Made by a program: the position numbers and the translations under genes. Shown here piece by piece: positions 1 through 11,755 of a stretch of 64,000 nucleotides of DNA. Below the pieces are notes generated by a model. That model was not told where the DNA came from, made no database searches, and saw only the letters and a list, made by a program, of their open reading frames with translations. The DNA lies in assembly GCA_902728285.1 (NCBI GenBank), contig CACVBU010000840.1, forward strand, positions 36,504 to 100,503. The letters run 5' to 3'. Numbering within the stretch: position 1 is the stretch's first letter; each line of letters starts with the position of its first letter. Origin of the DNA: Clytia hemisphaerica (Eukaryota > Cnidaria > Hydrozoa > Leptothecata > Clytiidae).

Positions 1-1928
1 AAGTTTTTTCTCAAAATTTCCAAGGAAGGTTGAATGAAAATCGTATAATACTAGTTTTATTTCATAGTTGGGAACTGAAAGTGCCTTAAACAGTTTGTAA
101 ATGGGTTTTTGTCAAGCTTTTCTACCGTTTTTTGTCCAAGTCTACCATTTTAAATCGCGTGACGTTGGAAACACTCTAAGATAGAAATAAAAAAAAGTGA
201 CGGAATTTTTTCAATTTTTCAAAAAATTGACGTCAAATAAAAAATGTGCACTTGTAGAAAATTAGAAATGGAAAAAAGTCTGAAGTTGAAGACATGCTCT
301 TGAAAACCGGTCAAAAATGTACTTGTTGCTAAAATTTTCATCATAATATTTGTAAAAAATTTGTACTTGTAGAAAATTAGAAATGGAAAAAAAAGTCTGA
401 AGTTGAAGACGTGCTCTTGAAAACCGGTCAAAAATGTACTTGTTGCTAAAATTTTCAACATAATATTTGTAAGTCAACGTTCTTTTCTTTTGAATTTGCA
501 TTACCCAAGCATAGTAGATTCTAGCTTTGGATAGAATGAACCTTGACCGGTAGATACGCATGCGTTAAGAGTAAAAAGCTGTTTAAAAACTAAGGAAAAA
601 GCTGACTAGACGAGGATAGTTCAGGAAAATCGAAAAATGCTTGAATGTTTGATTGGTGGTTGTGCTCAATCAACATTCTTGCATAAGCCATATAATAGGA
701 TAGACAAGATCTGGTGGTCGTGCTAGTATTTTTGAAATTTTCTTTAGATATTTCAATCCAACCAGAAGCTTTCTGGTAGAATTTTATACTCTGCATGGCA
801 AGTCCGATTGCTGTTTCCACTTTAACTCGGTTGATTTCAGGATGTTTTATGCTTGGGTAATGTGAAGCTTTTTTCTCTTATCGAGCCTTCGAAATATTTT
901 ATTTCCAAAAATCGCATAGACTTGGTCGGATTGAAATTTTTTCATTTTTTACGATTTTAAGTTTCTAAATCGAGATTTTCTCCATCGTTAGGTTATTTCT
1001 AGCCTAAAGAGATAACTTGATGTGTCAATGCATCATAAACCTATTTGTAAGGACAAAACATTTCATTCCCAAACACCTTACGTGAGCTCTACATTTATTT
1101 AAAATATTCCAGATTCTATAAGTTTTCTCAAAATTTCCAAGGAAGGTTGAATGAAAATCGTATAATACTAGTTTTATTTCATAATTGGGAACTGAAAGTG
1201 CCTTAAATAGTTTTCATACCTTGTAAATGGATTTTTGTCAAGCTTTGTACCATTTTTAGTCCAACTCTACCATTTTAAATCATGTAGCGTTGGAAACACT
1301 CTAAAATAGAAAACAAAAAAAAGTGACGGAATTTTTTCAATTTTTCAAAAATTGACGTCAAATAAAAAATTTGTACTTGTAGAAAATTAGAAATGGAAAA
1401 AAAAGTCTAAAGTTGAAGACATGCTCTTGAAAACCGGTCAAAAATGTACTTGTTGCTAAAATTTTCATCATAATATTTGTAAAAAATTTGTACTTGTAGA
1501 AAATTAGAAATGGAAAAAAAAGTCTAAAGTTGAAGACATGCTCTTAAAAACCGGTCAAAAATGTGCTTGTTGCTAAAATTTTCATCATAATATTTGTAAG
1601 TCGACGTTCTTTTCTTTTTAATTTGCATTACCCAAGCATAGTAGATTCTAGATTTGGATGGAATGAACCTTGACCGGTGGATACGCATGCGTTAAGAGTA
1701 AAAAGCTGTTTAAAAACTAAGGAAAACGCTGGTGCTTGCACCAGAACTAGAGGAGGATAGTTCAGGAAAATCGAAAAATGCTTGAATGTTTGATTGGTGG
1801 TCGTGCTTAATCAACATTCTTGCATAAGCCATATAATAGGATAGACAGGAACTAGTGGTCGTGCTAGTATTTTTGAAATTTTCTTTAGATATTTTGATTC
1901 AACCAGAAGCTCTCTGGTTTATACTCTG
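1..1928 (+). repeat. 1.1 kb tandem satellite, units 1-3 (left block)
   Basis: Position 1 onward matches position 1120 onward, and 711 onward matches 1852 onward, so the repeat is tandem with a period of about 1.12-1.14 kb. Each unit here holds two copies of a 118 bp module (for example about 236-350 and 355-470). The other blocks in the window carry one copy and a period near 1.02 kb. Every unit contains the palindrome TGACGTCA. Antisense open frames of 60-140 codons recur but shift frame between copies, so I do not call them genes. The third unit is cut by the BEL/Pao LTR near 1928. Confidence 0.9.
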
Positions 1929-2152
1929 TGTGGAAAATAGTGAGAGGTCTAGGGCTAGAGAAACGACACGTGCGCAATCACGTGACTTATACACGTTTTT
2001 TAGATTGCGTGCTGTACATAGTTTTTATATTCATTCTAACATATATTCAGTAGCTGATAGACGTATAAAGTTTATATCTAAAATCTTCAATGTTTCTACG
2101 TTTTAACTGATACTCATGATCCAGAAGTATTAAGAGTTAAGAAGATTTTAAA
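1929..2152 (+). mobile_element. BEL/Pao 5' LTR (about 224 bp)
   Basis: The satellite sequence is lost after 'actctg' near 1928, and a new sequence starting TGTGG runs up to a TGGCGCCC primer-binding-type motif at 2153. That position and order fit a short LTR. The left edge rests on comparison with other satellite copies and may be off by 2-3 bp. There is no second LTR to compare it with. Confidence 0.5.
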
Positions 2153-2170
2153 TGGCGCCCAGATGAGGGA
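2153..2170 (+). other. probable tRNA primer-binding site
   Basis: The motif starts TGGCGCCCAGATGAGGGA, directly after the inferred LTR. The TGGCGCCC start is typical of retroelement primer-binding sites. I did not match it to a specific tRNA 3' end. Confidence 0.5.
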
Positions 2171-2704
2171 CAGCAGAGAAGTCAGCATTCGAGTCGTTCA
2201 ACTGTACAAAATGAAGTAAGAGCAGCATGGTATATACAAATTTACGTATCATTTAAATTTTGTGACGAATTTACAAATCTTTTTTGATTTTTTTTCACAC
2301 CGATATCTTTCTTCTTTGCTATCTTTCCTTTATTTTCTTTTTACGGCTAGTTTTGGATGTTTTTGGCGGATTTTTTCTGGATTTTTTCGATACGGTTTAG
2401 CAATGTTTTGATTCAGTATTAGGGCTATTCCTTTGAAATCTGAGACTTCTTAGCGGTAAGAAGTTTTGGGAGTTAATCTAGGCAAGTTTATCTCCCCTAT
2501 GTTATTTTGAGCAAATAAAGTGCGGTTACTGTCATCGGTAAAGACAGTTGTTTTTTTCTAAGTTAAAGTATCTTTTTTATGTACTTCTCGAAGTTCAATA
2601 CATAAATTTTTGACAAATTTTTTTCTTGACGGAACAGAAATTTTAGACTAAAATTTTGAAAATTTTTGAGAGTTGTGACGTAGTTTTTTTTTTTTTTTTT
2701 TTTT
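2171..2704 (+). other. BEL/Pao leader, no gene
   Basis: Untranslated-looking AT-rich sequence lies between the primer-binding site and gag. It ends in a run of about 22 T residues (about 2685-2706) immediately before the gag frame, which may have destroyed the gag start. Confidence 0.5.
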
Positions 2705-3661
2705 TTGCAAGAGTTAGTTTCAAAAGACAGCCCTGTTTCAAGCTCAGTCTCATCCATAGCTTCATCCAGCAACATACAGACATGCAGGTTGCCAAAGATG
2801 GAGCTTCCCAGTTTCAAGGGAGACCCTCTTCTTTGGCAAGGATTTTGGGACCAGTACAATGTTGCAATTCATGAAAATGAAAGTTTAACAGATATTGACA
2901 GGTTCAATTACTTGAAGAGATTTTTGAGTGGCGAGGCTTTAAGATCAGTCTCAGGCTTAACTTTGAATAGTGAGAATTATCAAGAAGCTATCCAGATATT
3001 GAAAGACAGGTATGGAAACGAACAGATTCTAATTTCGGCACATATGGAAGCGTTGTTAAAGATGAATAAGGTTAAGGGTAGAGAAGATTTGAAGAATCTT
3101 AGAAAGTTATATAATGATGTTGAGAATTGTCTTAGAAATTTGAAGGCTTTGAAGATGGAGACTGCAGCTTACGGAAGTCTTGTGATCCCGATTTTGAAAG
3201 AGAGGCTTCCTGATGATCTTTTGTTGACGATTTCCAGGAAGTTTGGATCACAGGTTTAAGATTTAGACAGCATGATGCAGCATTTCAATGAGGAGCTTAG
3301 AGCCTATGAAAACTGTATTGTGCCGAAGACTAGTGGCGAGGGAGTAAAGAAAGAAAAGGAACGTCATTCACCGTACACGACGAGTGGTATGTACGTTCAG
3401 GGTCAGTCTCAATCTCAATTACGTTGCTTGTACTGCACTAAGGGACATTCATCTTCTCAATGCAGGACAATAACAAATCCAAGAGCGCAGAAAGGTATTG
3501 TAATTAGGAAAGGTCGGTGTTTCATTTGTCTAGGTTCAGATCATCTCGCTAAGGAATGCAGCTCAAGCTATGCATGTAGGAAATGTAAAGGAAGACACCA
3601 TGTTAGTTTGTGTTTTGCAAATCCTGGCAAGAAGGATGAACAAAAGGAAAAAGAAAAGTAG
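2705..3661 (+). pseudogene. BEL/Pao gag (DUF1759-type capsid plus CCHC knuckles), decayed
   Basis: The frame at 2705-3259 contains the DUF1759-type stretch LPSFKGDPLLWQGFWDQYN followed by helical capsid-like sequence. After a stop at 3257-3259 the same protein continues at 3272-3661. There a CxxC-H-C knuckle (CLYCTKGHSSSQC) and a second one (CFICLGSDHLAKEC) are followed by a third Cys/His cluster. In this family the product packages element RNA. No convincing start codon exists because of the upstream T-run, and the stop at 3259 breaks the frame. Confidence 0.85.
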
Positions 3662-3715
3662 GATCCTGAGGTAGAGGAAACCGTTGGCTCCCATATTCAA
3701 ACAAAGGGAGGTATC

Positions 3716-4240
3716 TTGTTACAAACAGCCCAGGCTTCAGTTTGTGGTGAGATCACCTCTACCGATACAAGGCTTTTGCTTGATACGGGTAGTCAAAGGA
3801 CTTATGCCTCAGAGGATGTGGTTCAAAGATTGAAGTTGAAGACGGTTCGGTTTAAAGTGAAACGTAAGGTTGGAAAGGGATATATAGATTGCGAAGCTCT
3901 CTGTGTACCCATTGTTTGCAGTCCCATTGCGAAGCAGGATGTTGATTATGCAGGTCGGAGTTTTGAGCATCTCGATGGTTTGACGTTAGCGGATTCGAAT
4001 GAAGGTCAGGCAGAGGTTGAAATCTTGATCGGTTCAGATTTTTATCATGAGTTTTTCACCGGTAAGTATAAGAAGGGTTGCAATGGTCCAGTGGCTAGTG
4101 AGTCTTGTCTTGGTTGGGTGTTGAGTGGTCCATTGGGGAACAAGTTTGGAACGGTCCAAAATTGTTCTTTGGTGGAAACTCATCTATTGCGTTGTTTGAC
4201 GGAAGATTGTGAAAGAGACACTTTTAAAAAGAAGATTTGA
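3716..4240 (+). pseudogene. BEL/Pao aspartic protease
   Basis: A retropepsin-type active site is visible (LLLDTGSQRTY, near 3772-3804) together with the downstream ILIGSDFYHEFFTG segment typical of BEL/Pao peptidases. The family role is to process the gag-pol polyprotein. The frame closes with TGA at 4238-4240 before reaching RT, and it is separated from gag by the stop at 3659-3661, so this copy cannot make a continuous polyprotein. Confidence 0.85.
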
Positions 4241-6273
4241 AGAAGTTTTGGGAAGTGGACAAGGTTGGTGAGGTAGGTGAGGACGGTTGTGAAGAGATTG
4301 ATGTCGTCAGCAAATTTGAAAAGGAGATTTATCACGACGGTAAACGGTATGTAAGTAAGCTTCCTTTCAAGCCAAACCACGACGAGTTACCAGACAATTT
4401 CAGTGACTTGAGAATGTGAGAAAGAGACTAAAGGCGAGTGGGATTTTGAACGATTATGACCAGATTATCAAGGATTATGAGAAGGATTCCATAATAGAAA
4501 AGGTTCCAGAGGAGGAGATTGCAAAGGACAGAGGCAAAGTCCATTATCTTCCACACAGAGCAGTAGTCAAAGAGAATAGAGAGACAACCAAGATTAGAAT
4601 TGTGTTTGATGCGTCGTGTGGGGTCGATGGGCCCTCCCTGAATGAGTGTTTGTATCCTGGTCCAAACATGCTTGCAAAGATCTTCGATATTCTGTTGAGG
4701 TTCAGGTTAAATAGAATTGCGATTACAGTGGATATCAAACAGGCTTTTCTGAATGCTGGTATTCATCCTGAACATAGAGATTTTCTGCGGTTCTTGTGGT
4801 ATTCTTCGGATAATGAAGTTGAGATTTTTCGGTTTCGAAGAGTTGTTTTTGGGCTTACTAGTTCGCCATTTTTGTTGAATGCAACGATCAAGCAGCATGT
4901 GGACAAAGAAAAAGACATTTTCTTTGTGAAAAAAATTCTGAACGCTTTGTACGTGGATGATGAGGCTAGTGGTTGTGAAAACGTGGCATAAGGTAAAGAG
5001 TTTTATCGGAAGGCGGTTAAGGTTTTGGCTACGGCGGGATTGGATCTGAGGAGGTGGAAGTCGAATGACAGGGAGCTGCAGAAGTTTTTTGATGAACAGA
5101 TGAGTGAACCGAAGAGTGACGGAGTCGACGAATCATTTTGCAAATCTCAGCTTGGTCAAAAGACCGTTTCTTCCAACAAAGTTTTGGGAATGGACTGGGA
5201 TAAGGAAACAGACTCGTTAGTAGTGTGCTTAAGTGAGTTCGTTGTGAAATGTCGAAGTACTGTATTGACGAAAAGGAATATTTTGAGTGTTTCAGCTTCT
5301 CTTTACGATCCTTTAGGGTTGATTTCACCCATCACGGCGTGGATGAAAACCATTTTCCAACTACTCTACAAAGACAGTTTGGAATGGGATTGTGAGGTCT
5401 CGATGAAAATAAGAGAGGCTTGGTTTCGGTTTGTCGATGTTGTTGCAAGTGCGGGTAAAGTAACGGTGGAGAGGTTTGTTTTGGTTCCAATAGATTTGAT
5501 TCGAGGATGCGAGTTACATGGGTTTTGTGATAGGGTTCGTCGGAAGTTTATTGCGCAGTTGTGTATTTGAGAGTGATGATGGGGACTGATGTGAAGACGT
5601 CTTTGTTAGCATCGAAAACGAAGGTTGCTCCGATCAAAGTTGTTACGATTCCACGTCTTGAGCTTTTGAGTTGTCTTCTTTTATCTAGATTGGTGAGAGA
5701 TATTGAACGTGCATTCTTGAAAAGTGTCGATCTACAGCGAATACATTGTTGGACGGATTCAGAAGTAGCTCGGAGTTGGATAAAGGGAAAGGAGAAAGCT
5801 TGGAAAGACTGGGTTGAAAATCGAGTGGTGAAGATTCGGCAAGTCGTTGATCGAGGAGGTTGGTCGCATGTAGCAGGTGATGAGAACCCAGCAGATATTC
5901 CTACGAGGAAACTGAGTTGCTTTGACGGATTGTTCAAGATCGTTGGTTTAAGGGTCCTTCTTTCTTAAGCTCTTCTGACTTTCAAGCGAATCTTTCTACT
6001 TCCGAGTCTTTTGCAATGACATAATGAAAGAGAGTATCGACTTAACGGAAACTGACAATAACGTGACAACGACTTTGACAATGACGAAAATACCTGCTAC
6101 CAACTTACACGCCATCGTTGAGTACGAACGTTTCGGCTCACTCGAGAAGCTTATAGGTATACTAAGCTACGTCAGACGATTTATTGAGAATTTGAGGAAG
6201 AAGAAGAAAGGAAAACCATTATCATTGGACACTCTTTCAACTGAAGAACGAAAAGACACCATGGAACTGATTA
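4241..6273 (+). pseudogene. BEL/Pao reverse transcriptase and RNase H, decayed
   Basis: RT motifs are visible in order: KIRIVFDASC, ITVDIKQAFLNAGI, FGLTSSPFLLNA and the catalytic LYVDDEASG (about 4946-4972). The connection region follows, with SASLYDPLGLISPI near 5287. RNase H follows with FCD, then after a frameshift near 5540 PRLELLSC and CWTDSEVARSW. Beyond 5968 come WFKGPSF-like residues and GILSYVRRFI, the usual spacer before the integrase. In-frame breaks lie at about 4240, 4419, 4991, 5570 and 5968. The YR retrotransposon interrupts the sequence at about 6273. Confidence 0.9.
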
Positions 6274-6648
6274 ATGTATTTTCTTTTATGAATACACTAG
6301 GGAATAGTTACAAACATTTTAGCTAATTCTCTCTAACATTACTCCCGTATGAATAGAAGCTTTATGGCTAACAGATAATAATATATATTCTCAAGGAACC
6401 TTAATAACTATATGATCTCACGATTTCTCAATACAGCAGTCCCATATGGATATAAGTTATATTGATTTATAGATATATGGTCTGACAGGAGAAAACATTT
6501 ATATTTTCATACTATATATATATAATTCCCAGAGGTACCTTAACAGCTATTTTTCATCGTATCAAATCAGTGAACCGTATCCTCATACAAGATAAATGAC
6601 CAACAAAAAAATAGATTATCAGTGCGTGTATTGAGTTCACTGACACAC
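6274..6648 (+). repeat. split direct repeat A1 of YR retrotransposon #1
   Basis: It starts ATGTATTTTCTTTTATG and ends near TTCACTGACACAC. Nearly the same sequence follows B1 as A2, once two insertions are removed from A2. Confidence 0.85.
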
Positions 6649-6651
6649 GAG

Positions 6652-8118
6652 ATGGGAAGACACACATCAAGTTCATCATCATCTGAGTCGAGCAGCTCGA
6701 GCAGTGGAGAAGAAAAGCGATCCTGGAGAAGAAAACGTAAAGCAACAAACGATAACGATGATCACCAACAAGCTAAGTCAATCATTTCTTATTTAGATGA
6801 CAAACTTGAGGATATTAAAAACGAATTAAGCAAGGCCAAAAGAAAAAGATTTCGAATCCTGTTTGAAAAATTCGGAGTTCGTAAAAAGCTCTCTTGCGGC
6901 TTCCGGCTTCTTAGAAAACAAAGAAAAAAGTGAATGGCATCCAAAACAAAATTCTTTATGGTTAGGCATTGAATTGAACTTAAAAGAAAATTTTTTGAAA
7001 ATACCAAAATACAGAATTGATTCACTTCATTACTCTTTAAACGAGGCAAAAACAAAAACTTTTACCTATCTGCTAGGCATCTGTCTAGGATTGCTGGTAA
7101 GATTATTTCGATGAAAATTGTAATTGGAAACATAGCCCAACTAATGACCAGAAAAAATTTACAAAGAAATTGATAACAGAATTAATTGGGACTCGTGCGA
7201 ATTTTTAACACCAATGGTCATTTCCGAATTGGAATTTTGGCATAAAAATTTAGATTGTCTAAACAAAAAATCTATTTTCGTCATTCAAAGTCCAGAAGTA
7301 TTTTCATTTTCCGATGCCTCCAGCGTGGCTGCGGGGGATTTATTCTCAGAGATTCCGAAACAAACATTGCTCAGAAAAATTGGAGCGAGACAGAACAAAG
7401 TAAAAGCTCAACATGGAGGGAACTAACAGCCATCGAATTTTGTCTAAAATCATTTTCGCATTTTCTAAAATCGAAAACAGTTTTTTGAAACACTGACAAT
7501 CAAGCTGCATCAATTATCGTTGAAAAAGGCAGCAGGATTAATGAGCTACATAGTATTGCATTAAACATATTTGAGGTTTCTTTGTCCAACCTAATTAATC
7601 GTAAAATCAACTGGATCCCTAGAGAAGAAAATATCAGAGCTGATTTTATTAGCAAAATAATTGATTACTATGACTGGTCAGTCTCTATGAAATTTTTTCA
7701 ATACATTGATAGCCGTTGGGGTCCACATACAATAGATAGGTTTGCAAATTATTACAACACAAAAATCACAAGATTCAATTCGAGATTTTGCAATCCAAAC
7801 TCAGAAGCAGTAGATGCATTCTCACAAAACTGGAAATCGGAAAATAACTGGCTTGTTCCTCCAATAAGTTTGATTTCAAAAACTATAAAACATTTAGAGT
7901 TTTTCAAGTGCAGCGCCTCCCTCATTATTCCGCTATGGAAAAGTGCACCGTTTTGGCCACTTCTTATCTCAAACAGATACCAATTTAAACCATTTATAAA
8001 AGAAAATTTAGTCTTCTCAAAACCCAATGGATTTTTAAAACTGGGACTGTATAAAAAATCTCTGCTAGGATCTGAAAAATTTAAATCAAAAATCATTGCT
8101 CTAAAAATAAGATTTTGA
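6652..8118 (+). pseudogene. YR retrotransposon #1: gag start, RT tail, RNase H and linker
   Basis: A Ser-rich, then Lys/Arg-rich gag-like start (MGRHTSSSSS) lies at 6652-6860. It is joined after a frame change to an RT C-terminal segment (SEWHPKQNSLWLGIELNL). The rest of gag and the catalytic RT core are therefore missing. RNase H follows in pieces: FSDASSVAAG, WRELTAIEFCL, a TDNQAAS segment and WIPREENIRADFIS. The linker after RNase H (HTIDRFANYYN, AVDAFSQNW, NNWLVPPISLI, SAPFWPLLI) is characteristic of DIRS-group elements. Stops lie near 7111, 7426 and 7488. Confidence 0.8.
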
Positions 8119-8385
8119 AATTGGCAGGCTCTTATAGCCCAGTGGCAGGCTCTTATAGCCCAGTAGCAGGCTCTTATAGCCCAGTAGCAGGCTCTTATAG
8201 CCCAATGGCAGGCTCTTATAGCCCAGTGGCAGGCTCTTATAGCCCAGTGGCAGGCTCTTATAGCCTAGTGGCAGGCTCTTATAGCCTAGTGGCAGGCTCT
8301 TATAGCCTAGTGGCAGGCTCTTATAGCCGAGTGGCAGGCTCTTATAGCCGAAATGGAAGGCTCTTATGGCCGAAATGGAAGGCTC
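8119..8385 (+). repeat. 21 bp minisatellite coding an AGSYSPV heptapeptide
   Basis: About 12 tandem copies of a 21 bp unit (ggcaggctcttatagcccagt type) lie between the RNase H linker and the recombinase. Because 21 is a multiple of 3, the array stays open as repeated AGSYSPV/AGSYSLV heptapeptides. Variants are ordered: Pro-type copies first, then Leu-type, then Arg-type, as in an array growing by local duplication. The frame differs from that of the recombinase downstream. Confidence 0.9.
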
Positions 8386-9292
8386 TCAATACTCACCAAA
8401 TCCCGTGCCGATGCTACAGTTAAGACGTACCGTAATGGTTTCGAACAATGGTCGAGGTGGACACAAAACTACGAAGAAGTAAAAGCAATACCAGCTGACC
8501 CGTTATACGTGGCAATATATTTGACATGTTTGATACAACAAAATGACTCTTATAATAAAATCAAAAACTCATTTTACGCAATCAGTTGGTTCCACAAAAT
8601 ATGCAATCATGAAGATCCATGTAAAAACAACATTGTCAAATGCCTTCTGGAAGCAGCAAAACGTATTCTATCGAGACCCAAAATCAAGAAGCTGCCACTC
8701 TCACCCTACCATTTGATTCAGATCGTGCGTAAGAATGACGATACAGACTGCGTAAAACAACTTCGACTGGTAACTATGTTTTTAATCGGTTTCTCGGGAT
8801 TTTTGAGGTACCAAGAACTTGCAAACATTCGAAAAGGAGACATCAGTTTTTTATAAACATTTTATGAGAATTTTCATTGAGAAAAGCAAATGTGATCAAT
8901 ATCGTACAGGAAAATGGGTATTTATTGCTAGAACTGATAACATAACATGTCCATTTCGCTCTCTCAAAAGATACATCAGAAAAATTAAGGCTTCCGAGTC
9001 AGAGTTTATCTTTCGTGGTTTGACATACTTGCTTAAAAAGAAAAACACGCCAATCTATTACTCTTCAGCTCGGGATATAATCTTAAATGCTATCGAAAGT
9101 ATAGGAGTGAACAAAAGGTTTTTCGGAACCCACAGTCTCAGATCTGGGGGAGCAACGGCAGCAGCAAATTTTGGTGTTTCTGATAGACTTTTTAAACAAC
9201 ATGGGAGATGGAGTTCGGAAAAGGCTAAGGATGGTTATATACAAAGCAATTTGAGTGAATTATTATCTGTAACTAAGAACTTCGGAATTTGA
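8386..9292 (+). pseudogene. tyrosine recombinase of YR retrotransposon #1
   Basis: The N-terminal SAM-like core-binding region starts near KSRADATVKTYRNGFEQWSR. The catalytic region has the first arginine in FSGFLRYQELANIRKGDI, then after a frameshift near 8840 the box HSLRSGGATAAANFGVSD with HxxR, then QHGRWSSEKAKDGYI with the likely tyrosine nucleophile. In this group the enzyme integrates a circular cDNA without target duplication. The four catalytic positions look present, but the frameshift makes the gene inactive. Confidence 0.85.
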
Positions 9293-9331
9293 TTATTTCT
9301 GTCTACTACCCTATTACCCTTTCTTTATGAT

Positions 9332-9439
9332 AGTGCTTTCGAAATACACGCGGCAATCCATATTGAATACTTTGATTCCCTAGTTTGATCAAAAAGAAAA
9401 TAAGTTATATCCGTTTGAGCGAAGCGAATTAGGATATAA
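9332..9439 (+). repeat. split direct repeat B1
   Basis: It starts AGTGCTTTCGAAATACAC and ends AATTAGGATATAA, directly abutting A2. It matches B2 at 11756-11861 with a 2 bp difference in length. Confidence 0.85.
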
Positions 9440-9494
9440 ATGTATTTTCTTTTATGAATACACTAGGGAATAGTTACAAACATTTTAGCTAATT

Positions 9495-10018
9495 GGCTGC
9501 GTTTAGACCAGCCTGGCATTTGTAATTGCTTGCAGTATTCTTTTGAATTCTATTGTTCCGCGCAATTGTTCGGTTTGTCAAATGCCTAATGATGCCAGCG
9601 TGTTGGCATTTCGTTGGCATTTGAAATGCCATTTTGAGCAAAGGAATCCCCTTTTCTGGCATTTCAAATCAAACAAAGGAACCAAAACAAAGAGAAAAAA
9701 TGACAATTTTGATTTTTTAAAGTATTTGCACGTTTTTTATTCAGTTCTTTCTATAGATTGTAAAATTTGTAAGATTTGCCATTGCCTAGCCCTACGGCAA
9801 AAAGTTTCAGTCTTAATGACTGCAGTTTTTGAGAAATTCCATGTTTTTCGTTGTTTGATCTGTCAAAGTTGAATTTGAGGGAATTACCTTTTCAGTAATG
9901 ACTCTAAAAAGACGATTCCTTAAATGCCATGACAGAAAATACAATGGAAAAGCTATTAAAATCGAATCCCTCATGAGCAAATGCCAAATTACAAATGCCA
10001 GTTGGTCTAAACGCAGCC
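9495..10018. mobile_element. 524 bp TIR element (GGCTGCG family), copy 1
   Basis: Its ends are GGCTGCGTTTAGACCA and the inverse, TGGTCTAAACGCAGCC. It sits in A2 with a 3 bp target duplication ATT, proved by the uninterrupted site in A1. A 109-codon open frame (9543-9872, +) with several CxxC pairs is shared with copy 2 at 24967-25490. Between copies I count about five or six amino-acid changes and about four silent changes, so I see no sign of protein selection. Confidence 0.85.
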
Positions 10019-10189
10019 ATTCTCTCTAACATTACTCCCGTATGAATAGAAGCTTTATGGCTAACAGATAATAATATATATTCTCCAAGGAACCTTAATA
10101 ACTATATGATCTCACGATTTCTCAATACAGTAGTCCCATATGGATATAAGTTATATTGATTTATAGATATATATATATATAGTCTAGAA

Positions 10190-11118
10190 GTATAAAACCT
10201 TCAACTACTCAAAATGGAAACAAAAAGACAATACAAATACAACAAAAATCTAGAATGAACATTCACAGAAAATCAATCAGGTTGGAGTAGAAAAGGAAAA
10301 TATGATGACATAGAAATCCGTCAATGTAAAACTAGTGATCTAAAATGACTTTAAGGAAGAAAGTAACTCAATATGAGTTAAGATGGAAAGAAGTAACTCA
10401 ATATGAGTCAAAAAATATTTCAAAAAAACACATTATCTGTTCCTCAGTTTTCGACCTACACAGGATTTCGGCCATTTGTGAAAATATCCTCCTATATGAT
10501 GGAAATAGGGTTGTGTAGGTAGGCCAAGCAGTGTTAGCTAGACACCACCACAGATAAAAAGATGTAAAAAGATGTGTTTAGTGAAAGTATGAAACGCGCG
10601 CAAATATAAAATAAACTAAAACTTAAACTCCACGGAACCAGCCGAAGAAACTAAAATAACAATGAAAAAAAGAAGTGTACTTTCTACTAGACAAAGTTGC
10701 CACACCTTTGACACGTTTCTGCCACAACGTTGTAGAAAGCATACTAGATGGGAAGGAACTGGGATTGGATCGCCACTATCCAACCCTGTGGCTCTCACAC
10801 ACATTTTACAGTTCAAAGAAAAAGATGGAAAGAGTGGGAAAAGAATGAGAATTTAAAAAAGTCGGACTATAACCCGGTTCGAAGCCCCGTACACCGTGAC
10901 CGCTCACCGCAAGAGCTGGCGAACGAGTGAATCTTGAGAGAGTTGAAATCTTGAAAATTCTGAAAAATGACGAACTATAACCCGTCGAAGACTGCAATCT
11001 AACTTTGCGTTTTCAGCACCTTGACATCGCATTCTTTGTATAAAAACTTTGGCTTTAACTTTCAAGTCCTCGAAAAGTAACGTAGAACGAGCAATCCTGA
11101 GAAGTTCACCAACAAAAT
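10190..11118. other. insert within A2, unidentified
   Basis: About 930 bp is present in A2 but not in A1, lying within a TA-rich stretch so the edges are uncertain. I see no long open frame, no clear TIR and no recognisable family. A GGTTCGAAGCC box at about 10877 resembles a Pol III B box but has no A box upstream. Confidence 0.5.
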
Positions 11119-11755
11119 ATATATAATTCCCAGAGGTACCTTAACAGCTATTTTTCATCGTATCAAATCAGTGAACCGTATCCTCATACAAGATAAATGA
11201 CCAACAAAAAATTAGATTATCAGTGCGTGTATTAGTTCACTGACACACCCTAATCTCTAGTCTTAAACGAAAGTAGCTTCTGATAATCAGCAAAATATTT
11301 AACATGTTATATTTTTCTTCAGTTGAAACACTTGTACTATTTGAATAGGAATATTTAACAGGGCGTTAGCAAACTTACGGTTTTCCCCTGTCAAAATAGC
11401 TCAAAATGAGAACTGAGGTTTTTCATCCGGGGTGAAGACGGTCTATTAGCAAAAAGATCTATTCAGCTAACGACGCCTGTAGGATTGTAAAATTTTACAG
11501 ACATTTGATTTCTCTTTCATCGCGTCGAATGGGGTTTCCTAATTTTGACGTTCGAATCATAAACGTCAAAAAGACGGGGGTAAAATTGGCGCAAAATAGA
11601 ACGCGCGCGAAAAAACAATGCAATGACTTCTTCTCTGAGATAACAAAAATCGCAACACCAATTTGGCGCGATGTATATCAGGAAAGGTTTTGCTTCCAAT
11701 ATACTAGTTATTTGTATACTCTATTATTTCTAGTCACTTATAATTACTCGTGTTC

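Larger units (their letters stand above)
9440..11248 (+). repeat. split direct repeat A2, interrupted twice
   Basis: It matches A1 piecewise: 9440-9494, then 10016 to about 10185, then about 11119-11248. The gaps hold a 524 bp TIR element and a roughly 930 bp insert. Confidence 0.8.

Noticed and set aside
590-820. Conserved antisense protein in the satellite (frames at 590-820, 39878-40087, 47535-47771, 52009-52302, 60401-60820)
   Set aside because: Similar peptides recur because the DNA is repeated; frames shift and break between copies and no start is conserved.
8119-8385. CRISPR-like array
   Set aside because: Units are contiguous with no unique spacers, in a eukaryotic retrotransposon; it is a minisatellite.
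10877-10887. SINE or tRNA based on the GGTTCGAAGCC box
   Set aside because: No A box at the right distance and no tRNA fold; a single box match is weak.
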